The translations under genes were made by a program, and so were the position numbers. The notes beneath the pieces were generated by a model. The model was not told the origin of the DNA. It did no database searches and saw only the letters and a program-made list of their open reading frames with translations. A stretch of DNA of 64,000 nucleotides. It comes from Erythrobacter sp. Lineage in GTDB: Bacteria; Pseudomonadota; Alphaproteobacteria; Sphingomonadales; Sphingomonadaceae. The stretch lies in the NCBI RefSeq assembly GCF_011765465.1, contig NZ_CP050265.1:1-64000 (forward strand), written 5' to 3'. Positions 34,741 to 43,303 of the stretch are shown here, piece by piece; positions within the stretch are counted from its first letter, which is position 1; every line of letters starts with the position of its first letter.

Positions 34741-37026
34741 TCATTCGGAAAGCGTGATCGTCTCGCCGATCGCCTCGGCTGCGATCTCTTCCTCGTCGAA
34801 AGGCAGGCGCACCCACTGCTTGTCCGAGAACAGGCGGGTCTGGTCGTCGAAATGCGGCGAGGCGGGGTTGGTGGACTGCGAATAGGTCAGGATCGCATCG
34901 GCAACCGGGCCGTCCTCGTCGAAGCCGACGATCTGGATGTAGCTCGACCCGTGGAGCGGCTCGAGCCCGCCCGGCACCTTCATCGCATCGACGATCACCT
35001 GCATATTGAGCACGCCCGCCTGGTGCGGGCCGCCGTGGATCGCGATCTCGCCTTCGGGCGCGCGAAAGGCGAGCACGTCGCCCCAGCGCGCATCGAGCGC
35101 GATGCCGTTTTCGCTCAGCTCGGCCACGGCCTCGCCCAGAGCATCGAGCAGCTTTTCCGCCGCAGCGCCGCCGTCCGCCAGATCGCGCGGGGTCGCGACC
35201 GGGTCGGTGGGGTCGAAGGCGACCTGCCACAGCCCCGGCATCCGCTCGGCCTTCATCCAGAATTCGGCGAAAAGGTAGGCGCCGCGGCTGTCGGCATCGA
35301 ACCGCCGGTCCCAACCGGCAAGCGCCGCGCAGGCTTCTTCCAGCGTCTCGCGCGTTGCGCACAGGTCCAGCACCGTCTCGAGCGCCATGTCGGCGGCAAG
35401 GCTCTTGTTCGCCAGCACCAGCCGCTTCGCCCGCTCGTGGTCGATCTTGCCGCCGGCAAGCAGCGCCTCGGTCTCGAGGAAATTCGAGCGCGTCCTCAGG
35501 GAAAGCGCCTCCTCGTGCTTGCCGAGGATGGGCGACAATTCCGGATGCGGCGCGCGCGGGTTGCTCAGCCAGTAGCTGTCATTGCTGTTGGTGAGATAGT
35601 CGCGCCTTATGGTCGAGGCCTGGTCCGACGCGGGCATCAGGCCCGGCACCGCCGTCCCCTCGGCCACGTCCCACGCGCATTGCGAGCGCGACCCGTCGAG
35701 CAGCGTCACCCGCGCGGCGGCGAGCGCGGTGAAGGGTGTCGAGCATTCCTCGATCTTCGCCGCCGACACGTTCGGGACGGCGGTGATATCGGCATGGAGC
35801 GCGTCGCCCGCGCGGTCGGCCGCGATCGTGTTGACCCAGGAAATGCCCAGCGTCTCGCTCACCGCGTCCTCGATCTCGTGCACGGTTTCCGACTTGCCGA
35901 TGCGGATCCACGCCTCGAAGGCGCGCTGGTTGAACCGGTTGGCGTCGCGGATCGCGAAGGCCATCGACTTGCCCCATACGAAAGGCGTGCCGGGGATCGA
36001 GACGACCGGGCCGAAGCGGGTGAAATAGACCGTGCGCGTCACCGGCTCAGCGCCGCCGGGCATCGGCACGGCGACCTCGCGCGCCTCCATGTCGATCGTT
36101 TCGCCGTCGAGGACATAGCGCGTGGGATCGGCGGGATCGAGCGTCAGCGCATAGACCGTGAAATGGCGCGCGGCGGTGACGGTGTGAGTCCAGGCGACAT
36201 CCTTGTTGAAGCCGAGGAAGGGCAACGGCGCCCCCGCTAGCCCGACGCCCATCACGTCGTATTCGCCGGGGATGGTGGTGTGCATCTGCCAGAAGCGGTT
36301 GGGCCCTTTCCACGGGAAGTGCGGGTTGCCGATGACCATGCCGCGCCCGTTCGCGGTCGCCTCGCCGCCGAAGGCCCAGCCATTGCTGCCCAATTCGGGT
36401 TTCACCGGGTAGGGGAAGGCGTCGAAATCGAGCGATGCAGCCTTGGCGGGCGCCTCGGCGGGTTCGGGCGGGGCGGCGTTGGCGATGCCGCTGCCCAGAG
36501 CGAGCAGGCCGCCCATGATCATCTGCCTTTCGAGATAGGCGAGCATATCGTCTTCGCCGATCGGGCGGACCCATTCCTCGCCCCGACACGCCTCGGGAAC
36601 GCCCTCAGGCCCGGCATCGGCGAGGAAACGGTTGTAGCCTGCGACATAGCCTTGCGCGACCGCACGCGCTTCGGGTGCGGCATCCTTCCATCCTTCGCGC
36701 AGGGCTGGCAGATCGATCGCGGCGCGGAAGAAGACGTCGGATTCGAGATTGCCCATGTCCGGATTGCCCGGCCCGAGCCGGCCTTCGGGGCCGAAATGGA
36801 GCGATCTCTCGCCCCGGACGGTGACGAATTGTTCGGCCATGAGGCACAGGTTGTCCTGGGCATAGGCATAGGCGACCCCGTAGCCGAGCCCGCGCCAGTC
36901 GGGCGCGACGATATGCGGGATGCCGTAGGTGGTGCGGGTGATTTCCGCTTCGTAGCGCGGCTCGGCCTGAGCGCCGGTGGCCGCCATTGCCGCGACGCTC
37001 GCCGCCGCGAAAATCCATTTGCGCAC
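34741..37026 (-). CDS. Penicillin acylase family protein (N-terminal nucleophile amidohydrolase)
   Basis: A 761-residue periplasmic acylase with a signal peptide (residues 1-21, TGAQA). The precursor is cut at Gly213-Ser214 (LGSNGWAFGG), freeing the catalytic serine of the beta chain; an alpha chain of about 190 residues remains after signal removal. Other family marks are GNPHFPWKGPNRFWQMH and WVNTIAADRAGDALHADI, containing the oxyanion Asn. Members cleave amides such as beta-lactam side chains, acyl-homoserine lactones or aculeacin; the substrate here cannot be set by eye. GTG start with GGGAGAG upstream. Confidence 0.9.
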   Translation of the reverse strand: MRKWIFAAASVAAMAATGAQAEPRYEAEITRTTYGIPHIVAPDWRGLGYGVAYAYAQDNLCLMAEQFVTVRGERSLHFGPEGRLGPGNPDMGNLESDVFFRAAIDLPALREGWKDAAPEARAVAQGYVAGYNRFLADAGPEGVPEACRGEEWVRPIGEDDMLAYLERQMIMGGLLALGSGIANAAPPEPAEAPAKAASLDFDAFPYPVKPELGSNGWAFGGEATANGRGMVIGNPHFPWKGPNRFWQMHTTIPGEYDVMGVGLAGAPLPFLGFNKDVAWTHTVTAARHFTVYALTLDPADPTRYVLDGETIDMEAREVAVPMPGGAEPVTRTVYFTRFGPVVSIPGTPFVWGKSMAFAIRDANRFNQRAFEAWIRIGKSETVHEIEDAVSETLGISWVNTIAADRAGDALHADITAVPNVSAAKIEECSTPFTALAAARVTLLDGSRSQCAWDVAEGTAVPGLMPASDQASTIRRDYLTNSNDSYWLSNPRAPHPELSPILGKHEEALSLRTRSNFLETEALLAGGKIDHERAKRLVLANKSLAADMALETVLDLCATRETLEEACAALAGWDRRFDADSRGAYLFAEFWMKAERMPGLWQVAFDPTDPVATPRDLADGGAAAEKLLDALGEAVAELSENGIALDARWGDVLAFRAPEGEIAIHGGPHQAGVLNMQVIVDAMKVPGGLEPLHGSSYIQIVGFDEDGPVADAILTYSQSTNPASPHFDDQTRLFSDKQWVRLPFDEEEIAAEAIGETITLSE

Positions 37027-37101
37027 GATTCTCTCCCTTCGCGTGACTTGCGAAGGGAGTTTAGAAAAGCGGGCAGGCTCCGGCAATCGGCTGCTTGCCG
37101 G

Positions 37102-37260
37102 TCATGGCGCGACCCACAGCCGCAGCAGCCACGCGACAAGTCCCAGGACGGCCACGCTCGCGCCCCAGATCGCCGCCATCCATGCAAGGCGCTGCCACAG
37201 CGGTCTTTCGTCTGCGGGGATCTCGGCGGGGGTGTCCTCCGGCTCAGTGATAGCCTTCAT
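37102..37260 (-). CDS. DUF2474 family small protein of the quinol oxidase operon
   Basis: A 52-residue protein read from ATG 37258-37260, overlapping the cydB stop by 17 bp. It has an acidic N-terminus (MKAITEPEDTPAEIPADERP) and one membrane helix with LAWMAAIWGASVAVLGLVAW, ending LLRLWVAP. The length, the WxRLAW entry to the helix and the position after cydB match DUF2474, a small subunit-like protein linked to CIO-type oxidases, comparable in role to CydX. Detected by translating the gap by hand. Confidence 0.82.
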   Translation of the reverse strand: MKAITEPEDTPAEIPADERPLWQRLAWMAAIWGASVAVLGLVAWLLRLWVAP

Positions 37261-38251
37261 CCCCCACCTTTCCGCGGAACACCCAATAGGCCCAGCCGGT
37301 GTAACCGATGATGAGCGGCATGGTTATGACCGTGCCGACCAGCATGAAAAGCTGGCTCGAAACCGGTGCGGCCGCGTCCCAGATCGTGATCGAGGGCGGG
37401 GCGACATGGGGCCACAGTGTCACGCCGACGCCCGCCATGCCGAACAGGAACAGCGCGAGCGAGAGCCAGAACGGCTTGGAGTGCCGGTCGGTCGACAGCG
37501 CGCGCCACAGCATCACCGCCACCGCCGCCGTCAGCAGCGGGACCGGCCAGACGTAGTAGATTTCCGGCGCGGTCAGCCAGCGCGCGGCATATTCCTCGTT
37601 GAGCAGGACATTGGCGATGCTCACCGCGCCCATCAGCACGATCGTCGCCGCCGCCGCCCACTTGCCCAGCCGCCGCGCATGGTCCTGCGCCTCGCCGTCC
37701 AGCTTCCACACCAGCCAGGTCGCGCCTAGCAGGGCATAGCCTGCGAGCGTGCCGACCCCGGTGAGCAGGGTATAGGGCGTGAGCCAGTCGAACGGCCCGC
37801 CCGCGAAGGCGCGGCCCTCGACCTCGATCCCCTGCAGCAGCGCGCCCAGCGTCATGCCCTGCGCCATCGCGGCGACGATGCTGCCGCCGGTGAAGGCCGC
37901 GTCCCAATAGCGCCGGTGGCCGGGATCGCGCCAGCGGTACTCGAAGGCGACCCCGCGAAAGACGAGGCCCAGCAGCATGGCGATGATGAGCGGGTAGGTC
38001 GCGGGAAGGATCACGGCATAGGCCAGCGGGAAGGCCGCGAACAGCCCGCCGCCGCCGAGCACCAGCCATGTCTCGTTCCCGTCCCATACCGGCGCGATCG
38101 AGTTCATCGCCCGGTCGCGCTCGCGCCCGGCCTCGAAGAACTTGAACAATATGCCGATGCCGAGGTCGAACCCGTCCATCACGACATAGGCGAAGACGGC
38201 AAAGGCGATGATGAAGGCCCAGACGGCGGTGAGGTCGACGCTGTAGGTCAT
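37244..38251 (-). CDS. cydB: Cytochrome bd-type (CIO) quinol oxidase subunit II
   Basis: A 335-residue inner-membrane protein with about eight hydrophobic helices. The N-terminal VMDGFDLGIGILFKF and WDGNETWLVLGGGGLFAAFP segments are diagnostic for subunit II. It pairs with CydA to reduce oxygen to water with quinol. The start overlaps the cydA stop (ATGA), and the stop overlaps the DUF2474 start. Confidence 0.95.
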   Translation of the reverse strand: MTYSVDLTAVWAFIIAFAVFAYVVMDGFDLGIGILFKFFEAGRERDRAMNSIAPVWDGNETWLVLGGGGLFAAFPLAYAVILPATYPLIIAMLLGLVFRGVAFEYRWRDPGHRRYWDAAFTGGSIVAAMAQGMTLGALLQGIEVEGRAFAGGPFDWLTPYTLLTGVGTLAGYALLGATWLVWKLDGEAQDHARRLGKWAAAATIVLMGAVSIANVLLNEEYAARWLTAPEIYYVWPVPLLTAAVAVMLWRALSTDRHSKPFWLSLALFLFGMAGVGVTLWPHVAPPSITIWDAAAPVSSQLFMLVGTVITMPLIIGYTGWAYWVFRGKVGDEGYH

Positions 38252-39723
38252 TCGGCCGGCTCCGCCAGCACGCCGACATTCCCGTCATCGCCCGGGTTGT
38301 GCGACAGGCCAGGCGCGATCCCCGCGGTGCGGATCGGGCCCCTGTCGCCGCGCTTGACCCCCGGCTCGCCGGTATGCGGCCCTGCGCCCATGAGCTTCAG
38401 GATATACCACACGCCCGCGCCGAAGACGGCGAAATAGATCACCACGAAGGCGACCAGCGAACTGCCGACCGCGCTCGCCGAAAGCGGGCTTGCCGCCTCG
38501 GCGGTGCGCAGCGCGCCGTAGACGACATAGGGCTGGCGGCCGACCTCGGTGGTGATCCACCCGGCGAGCACCGCCATCAGCCCCGACGGCGCCATGACGA
38601 CCGCCGCGCGGTGTAGCCAGGGCCAGTCGTAAAGCTTGCCGCGCCAGCGCGCGATCAGGCTCCACAGCCCGACGCCCAACATCAGGAAACCGAGAGCGAC
38701 CATGATCCGGAAAGACCAGAACACGATGGCCGTCGGCGGCTGCTCGTCGTCGGGAATCGTATCGAGCCCGGCCATCGGCGCGTCGAGATCGTGCTTGAGC
38801 ACGAGGCTCGACAGTTTCGGGATGCCGACCGCGTAATCGAGCCGCTGCTCCTCGTCATTGGGAATGCCGAACAGGTAGAGCGGCGCGCCGTCGGGGTAGG
38901 AATCGTAATGCCCCTCCATCGCCATCACCTTCTGCGGCTGGTGTTCGAGCGTGTTGAGCCCGTGATAATCGCCCGCGACGATCTGCAGCGGCGTGACCAG
39001 CGCGGCCATCCACATCGCCATCGAGAACATGGTGCGCGCGTGACGATTGGGCTCGCCCGCCTCTCCCTTGCGGCGCGCGGCCCGCTCACGCAGCAGGTGG
39101 AACGCGCCCACGCCGCCGACGATGAAGGCGGTGGTCAGGTAGGCCGCCAGCACGGTGTGGACGAGGCGATAGGGGAATGAGGGATTGAAGACGATGTCCC
39201 ACCAGCTGCCGCCGGGGAGCATCTGTCCGTTCGCGCCGATTTCGAAGCCCGTGGGCGTCTGCATCCAGCTGTTGACCGAAAGGATCCAGAAGGCCGACAG
39301 GAACGTGCCCCCCGCGACCATGCAGGTCGCGGCGAAGTGAAGCTTCTTGCCCACCCGGTTCATCCCGAACAGCATCACGCCGAGAAAGCCCGCTTCGAGG
39401 AAGAAGGCGGTCAGCACCTCGTAGGCCATCAGCGGGCCGATCACCGGCCCGGCCACGTCCGAGAAGACCGACCAGTTGGTCCCGAACTGGTAGCTCATCA
39501 CGATGCCCGAGACGACGCCCATGGCGAAACTGATCGCGAAGATCTTAAGCCAGAACTTGTAGAGGTCCATGAACCGCTGGCGACCGGTCTTGAGCCAGAG
39601 CCCTTCGAGCACGGCAAGGTAGCTGGCGAGCCCGATCGTGAAAGCGGGGAAGAAGAAGTGGAAGCTCACCGTGAAGGCGAACTGGATGCGGGCCAGCAGC
39701 AACGCGTCGGCTTGTTCAAACAT
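38248..39723 (-). CDS. cydA: Cytochrome bd-type (CIO) quinol oxidase subunit I
   Basis: A 491-residue haem-bearing subunit. Marks are the N-terminal FTVSFHFFFPAFTIGLASYL with a haem histidine, the long MVAGGTFLSAFWILSVNSWM helix, and the GRQPYVVYGALRT segment; GRQPY rather than GRQPW and a short Q-loop point to the cyanide-insensitive CIO branch. The enzyme works at low oxygen and resists respiratory poisons. It is the first gene of the cydAB-DUF2474 operon; the 180 bp upstream show no clear FNR box. Confidence 0.94.
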   Translation of the reverse strand: MFEQADALLLARIQFAFTVSFHFFFPAFTIGLASYLAVLEGLWLKTGRQRFMDLYKFWLKIFAISFAMGVVSGIVMSYQFGTNWSVFSDVAGPVIGPLMAYEVLTAFFLEAGFLGVMLFGMNRVGKKLHFAATCMVAGGTFLSAFWILSVNSWMQTPTGFEIGANGQMLPGGSWWDIVFNPSFPYRLVHTVLAAYLTTAFIVGGVGAFHLLRERAARRKGEAGEPNRHARTMFSMAMWMAALVTPLQIVAGDYHGLNTLEHQPQKVMAMEGHYDSYPDGAPLYLFGIPNDEEQRLDYAVGIPKLSSLVLKHDLDAPMAGLDTIPDDEQPPTAIVFWSFRIMVALGFLMLGVGLWSLIARWRGKLYDWPWLHRAAVVMAPSGLMAVLAGWITTEVGRQPYVVYGALRTAEAASPLSASAVGSSLVAFVVIYFAVFGAGVWYILKLMGAGPHTGEPGVKRGDRGPIRTAGIAPGLSHNPGDDGNVGVLAEPAE

Positions 39724-39903
39724 TCTCGGTCCTCTTCGAGGGCAGGCGAATGGCGCGGTCCGATTTCAATCCCGTGACGAAGGCGATAGCGGCTTTGATC
39801 GGGTAATCTCCCGGTTTCGCTTCGGCATCACGAGGGCGGCGGCTCCACGCGGAAACGGCCGGACGGGCCGGTCCGTTCCCCGCGCGGATGGCCGCGGCCG
39901 GTG

Positions 39904-40533
39904 TCATTCGACCCGGGTGGTCCGCAGGTAGGGCTTGATCGTCTTGAATCCCTGCGGGAAGAGCTTGCGCGCCTCCTCGTCGCCGATCGAGGGCGGGATG
40001 ATGACGTCGCCACCGGGCGTCCAGTTGGCAGGAGTGGCGATGCGCGCGCGATCTCCCAGCTGGAGGCTGTCGATCACGCGCAGGATCTCGTCGAAATTGC
40101 GCCCGACGCTCATCGGATAGGTCATGATGAGGCGGATCTTCATATCGGGATCGATGATGAAGACCGAGCGCACCGCGGCGGTTTCGCTCTCGTCCGGGTG
40201 GATCATGTCATAGCTGCGCGCGATGGTGAGATCGGGGTCGGCCACGATCGGGAATTGCAGGCTCACCCCTTGCGTCTCGTCGACATCGGCGATCCAGGCG
40301 CGGTGTTCCTCGACCGTGTCGGTGGACAGGCCGAGCGGCTTGACATTGCGCCTCTCGAATTCGTCGGCGAGCTTTGCGGTCATGCCCATCTCGGTCGTGC
40401 ACACGGGAGTGAAATCGGCCGGGTGGCTGAAAAAGAAGACCCAGCTGCCCTTCGCCCATTCGTGCAGGGTGATGGGGCCGGTGGTGGTGTCGACGGTGAA
40501 ATCGGGGGCGGTATCGCCGATGTGCAGGCTCAT
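39904..40533 (-). CDS. 1-Cys peroxiredoxin (Prx6-type)
   Basis: A 209-residue peroxiredoxin that reduces peroxides. The peroxidatic cysteine is in SHPADFTPVCTTEMG (about residue 45), with the supporting Thr and Arg in the usual places; no resolving CxxC is seen, hence the 1-Cys type. The C-terminal extension (GRNFDEILRVIDSLQLGDRA and the PPSIGDEEARKLFPQGFKTI segment) is typical of Prx6. A 15-bp palindrome lies 70 bp upstream. Confidence 0.94.
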   Translation of the reverse strand: MSLHIGDTAPDFTVDTTTGPITLHEWAKGSWVFFFSHPADFTPVCTTEMGMTAKLADEFERRNVKPLGLSTDTVEEHRAWIADVDETQGVSLQFPIVADPDLTIARSYDMIHPDESETAAVRSVFIIDPDMKIRLIMTYPMSVGRNFDEILRVIDSLQLGDRARIATPANWTPGGDVIIPPSIGDEEARKLFPQGFKTIKPYLRTTRVE

Positions 40534-40602
40534 GTTCGTTTCCTCCTTGGTTGGGTGGAGACGGATTAGCGTGACTCGCCGAGGGAAGCGATGTCATTTA
40601 CA

Positions 40603-40617
40603 CGATTACGATAATCG
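40603..40617. promoter_or_regulatory. 15-bp palindrome upstream of the peroxiredoxin gene
   Basis: CGATTA-CGA-TAATCG is a perfect six-base inverted repeat with a three-base centre in an AT-rich stretch. It is 70 bp upstream of the peroxiredoxin ATG. It could be a LysR-type (for example OxyR) or other regulator site; no regulator gene is adjacent. Confidence 0.45.
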
Positions 40618-40740
40618 AATTTTCAGGAACAGCCTTTTTTGCGCAATCCGGCTTTCCGATTCTGCAATTGGCACTTTTCAGTTGCGGAAATTCGCAATCG
40701 AATATCGCTTTGGAACGTGATCGCCGCCCGAATGCAAGAG

Positions 40741-40766
40741 CGCCCCCGCGCCGAGGCGCGGGGGCG
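40741..40766 (-). terminator. GC-rich hairpin, probable terminator of the DUF6733 gene
   Basis: Arms CGCCCCCGCGCC and GGCGCGGGGGCG pair perfectly around GA. On the minus strand it follows the DUF6733 gene by about 70 bases and is trailed by CTCTTGCATTC, a weak U-tract. Confidence 0.5.
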
Positions 40767-40834
40767 TTCCCGTCCCGCCGGACTAAGACGGGCGGACGCG
40801 CCATCGGCTGGAAGGTGCGCCCGCCCGGTGTGCC

Positions 40835-41857
40835 TCAGAAGGAGAAGCCGGCGGTCAGCTTGTAGAAATCGCCGTCGTTGCCGTCCTCGATATCCGCGCC
40901 GGCCGTGAAGCGGGCGAAGAAGCCGTTGTCGGTCGAGAACTGCACATAGGGCCCGACCCACTGATACGCGACTGCTGTCGACCCGCCGGGGAAAGTGTTG
41001 CGGGTGTTGCTGAGCAGCTCGTAGTGCGCGCCGGCGGAGACATTGTCCGAGAACTTGTAGCCCGCGTTGATCCAGGTGTGGAGGAAGTCGAGCGCGGCGT
41101 CGTCGTTCCGGTTGCGCAGCGCCGCGTAGTAGCCGCCGTAGAATTCCGCCTCGAACATTTCGCCGGAATAATTGACGGTCAGGCTCGGCACGATGCCGTC
41201 GGCGAAATTGCCGCCGGTCCCGGTCGGCACGTCGTTCGCATCGAGAACGCCGCCCGAAAGCAGCGCCCCGTTGGTGATGCCGATCTGCGGCTTGATCACG
41301 AAATCGCCCGAATAGATCGCGACGCCCGCGCCGAATTCGGTCCACAGGTCGCTGCCGAGGCCGGTTCCAAAGGCGTCGGTGGTCCAGATGATGCCGTAGA
41401 AGCTGAAATCGACATTGTCGCTGATCGGGATGAGCCCGTTGAACGCCGGGTAGAAGCCGAAGAAGGCGTCCTGGTTGAGCGTGACGGTGAAGCTGTCCGA
41501 ACGCCCGCCCGTTTCGCCCTGCGCGGCGGCGGCCGCAGCGGCAGTCACGGCGATTTCGCTGGAAGCGGGGGCGGTCGCGGCAGCCGAAGCCGAGGCCGAA
41601 GCCGAGGTCAGGGCGAAATCGCTGGCGCCCAGCGTGCCGGTCGCGGTGCTTTCGAGAGCGATGGTCTCGCTGCCGGCGGCCGCATCGGGCGCGATCGCGT
41701 CGAGCCGTTCGGCCAGCTCGATGGCGGCCTCGTCGTCGGCGATCGCGAGCGCGGAGGCGGCCGAACTCACCGGCAGCGCATCGCTCTTGGCCATGGCCGG
41801 AGCCGAAGCCGCGGCGATCGCGAGGACCAGCGGGGCGTGGATATAGGTCTTCTTCAT
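40835..41857 (-). CDS. DUF6733-like outer-membrane protein
   Basis: A 340-residue secreted protein with a signal peptide (residues 1-23, APAMA). Residues about 25-125 are low complexity, rich in Ala and Ser (including ASASASAAATAP and AVTAAAAAAAQGE). The remainder is beta-rich with NQDAFFGFYPAFNGLIPISD, DFSFYGIIWTTDAFGTGLGS and WINAGYKFSDNVSAGAHYEL, ending in an aromatic residue (FSF) as for outer-membrane barrels. The family name is from memory. An AAGGAGCG site precedes the ATG. Several palindromes lie upstream at 41963-42067. Confidence 0.72.
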   Translation of the reverse strand: MKKTYIHAPLVLAIAAASAPAMAKSDALPVSSAASALAIADDEAAIELAERLDAIAPDAAAGSETIALESTATGTLGASDFALTSASASASAAATAPASSEIAVTAAAAAAAQGETGGRSDSFTVTLNQDAFFGFYPAFNGLIPISDNVDFSFYGIIWTTDAFGTGLGSDLWTEFGAGVAIYSGDFVIKPQIGITNGALLSGGVLDANDVPTGTGGNFADGIVPSLTVNYSGEMFEAEFYGGYYAALRNRNDDAALDFLHTWINAGYKFSDNVSAGAHYELLSNTRNTFPGGSTAVAYQWVGPYVQFSTDNGFFARFTAGADIEDGNDGDFYKLTAGFSF

Positions 41858-41962
41858 GTGGAACGCTCCTTGAAAGAGAGGTGGTGCGTTCCGCCTGCGA
41901 TATTTCAATGCCGGACCTCTTTTCAGAGCGGGCCCGTGCAACGGCTGCAAGCTGTCACATCA

Positions 41963-41989
41963 ATGACACCGCTTGCGCAAGCGTGTCAT
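41963..41989. promoter_or_regulatory. 27-bp imperfect palindrome upstream of the DUF6733 gene
   Basis: ATGACAC-C-GCTTGC pairs with GCAAGC-GTGTCAT, symmetric apart from one extra C. It is 106 bp upstream of the DUF6733 ATG. It could be a dimeric regulator site or a terminator-like stem for the upstream alcohol dehydrogenase gene, but no T-run supports the latter. Confidence 0.5.
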
Positions 41990-42053
41990 GGTATCAGGTC
42001 TCACGATTTTTATGTTGCGTTGCACAAACGCCACACGCAGTTTTGCTACGCGG

Positions 42054-42067
42054 ATTGTCCGGACAAT
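42054..42067. promoter_or_regulatory. 14-bp perfect palindrome ATTGTCCGGACAAT
   Basis: Seven-base arms meet without a spacer. It lies 24 bp beyond the 3' end of the alcohol dehydrogenase gene and about 200 bp upstream of the DUF6733 gene. Possible operator; the bound factor is unknown. Confidence 0.4.
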
Positions 42068-42091
42068 TTGCCGAAAATGACCCTCGCGCGG

Positions 42092-43162
42092 TCAGTCCGC
42101 GCGCAGGCTCTCCATGTCGATCACGAAGCGATACTTGACGTCGCTCGCCTCCATCCGGTCGTAGGCTTGCGGAACCTCGTCGATGCGGATCGTCTCGATC
42201 TCGGGAAGGATGCCCTTTTCGGCGCAGAAATCGAGCATCTCCTGCGTTTCGGCAAGCCCGCCGATCCCGCTCCCTGTGAGCACCTTGCGCCCCAGCAGCA
42301 CGGCGCTGTGCATCTCGGGCAGCATATCGATCACGCCGACGAGAACCTGCACCCCGTCGACTCGCAGCAGGTGGAGATAGGGCGTGACGTCATGGCGCAC
42401 GGGAATGGTGTTGAGCACGAGGTCGAAATACCCCGCCTTCGCCTTCATCTCCGCCTTGTCGGTGGTGTTGAGGAAAGCGTGCGCGCCGAGGCTTTCCGCG
42501 TCGGCGCGCTTGCTTTCGCTGCGGGAAAGCACGGTGACTTCGGCACCCATCGCGGCGGCGAGTTTCACGCCCATGTGCCCGAGCCCGCCGAGCCCGGCGA
42601 CCGCGACCTTCGTGCCGGGGCCGACCTTCCATATGCGAAGCGGCGAATAGGTGGTGATCCCGGCGCACAGCAGCGGCGCGGCCTCGGCCATCGGCAGGCC
42701 CTCGGGAACCTTGAGCACGAATTCCTCGCGCGCGACGATGCGTTCGGAATAGCCGCCATAGGTCGGTGTCCCGTCGCGCCGGTCGGTTCCGTTATAGGTC
42801 CCGGTCATGCCCCCATCGAGGCAGTACTGCTCGAGATCGGCCTCGCAATGGGTGCATTCCATGCAGGAATCGACCATGCACCCGATCGCGACCCTGTCGC
42901 CGACCGCGTGGCGCGTGACCTTGTCGCCGACGGCGGCCACCGTGCCGACGATCTCGTGGCCCGGCACGATCGGATAGGTCGTGCGCCCCCAGTCGTTGCG
43001 CGCCGAATGGAGGTCGGAATGGCAGATGCCGCAATGGCTGATCTCGATCAGCACATCGTCCTCGCGCAGGCCACGCCGGGTGATTTGCATCGGCCCAACG
43101 CCGCTGTCGGGCGACGTCGCGCCATAGGCACGGGTCGGATATTCGTTCGTCTGCGTTGCCAT
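42092..43162 (-). CDS. Zinc-dependent NAD(P) alcohol dehydrogenase (cinnamyl-alcohol type)
   Basis: A 356-residue medium-chain dehydrogenase. Zinc ligands are present: catalytic CGICHSD (about residue 45) and GHEIVG, and the structural zinc cysteines in CMECTHCEADLEQYC. The Rossmann motif VAVAGLGGLGHMGVKLA and the ELS-type downstream segment are normal. Enzymes of this class (YahK/AdhC-like) reduce aldehydes with NADPH or oxidise alcohols. The ATG MATQTNEYPTRAYGAT is preferred to longer readings. Confidence 0.9.
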   Translation of the reverse strand: MATQTNEYPTRAYGATSPDSGVGPMQITRRGLREDDVLIEISHCGICHSDLHSARNDWGRTTYPIVPGHEIVGTVAAVGDKVTRHAVGDRVAIGCMVDSCMECTHCEADLEQYCLDGGMTGTYNGTDRRDGTPTYGGYSERIVAREEFVLKVPEGLPMAEAAPLLCAGITTYSPLRIWKVGPGTKVAVAGLGGLGHMGVKLAAAMGAEVTVLSRSESKRADAESLGAHAFLNTTDKAEMKAKAGYFDLVLNTIPVRHDVTPYLHLLRVDGVQVLVGVIDMLPEMHSAVLLGRKVLTGSGIGGLAETQEMLDFCAEKGILPEIETIRIDEVPQAYDRMEASDVKYRFVIDMESLRAD

Positions 43163-43303
43163 TGTCCGTCCTTCCAATGATGTGCGCTTAACGAGCCAGA
43201 GGCTCGCAAGCGCGACTGCGCGCCGGCCGGTCAGGCCGCCCCCGCGCAAGGCGTCGGGGAAGCCGACTGGCCGTGAGCGCAAAAAACTCCGCGCGGGGAA
43301 AAA

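Larger units (their letters stand above)
40534..40834. other. 301-bp intergenic region between peroxiredoxin and DUF6733 genes
   Basis: AT-rich near 40600-40720, in contrast to the surroundings, and so likely to contain the peroxiredoxin promoter. It holds a 15-bp palindrome at 40603-40617 and a strong GC hairpin at 40741-40766. No ORF with coding support was found. Confidence 0.55.

Noticed and set aside
39790..39812. FNR-like TTGATCGGGTAATC upstream of cydA
   Set aside because: The second half does not match ATCAA; spacing and symmetry are wrong.
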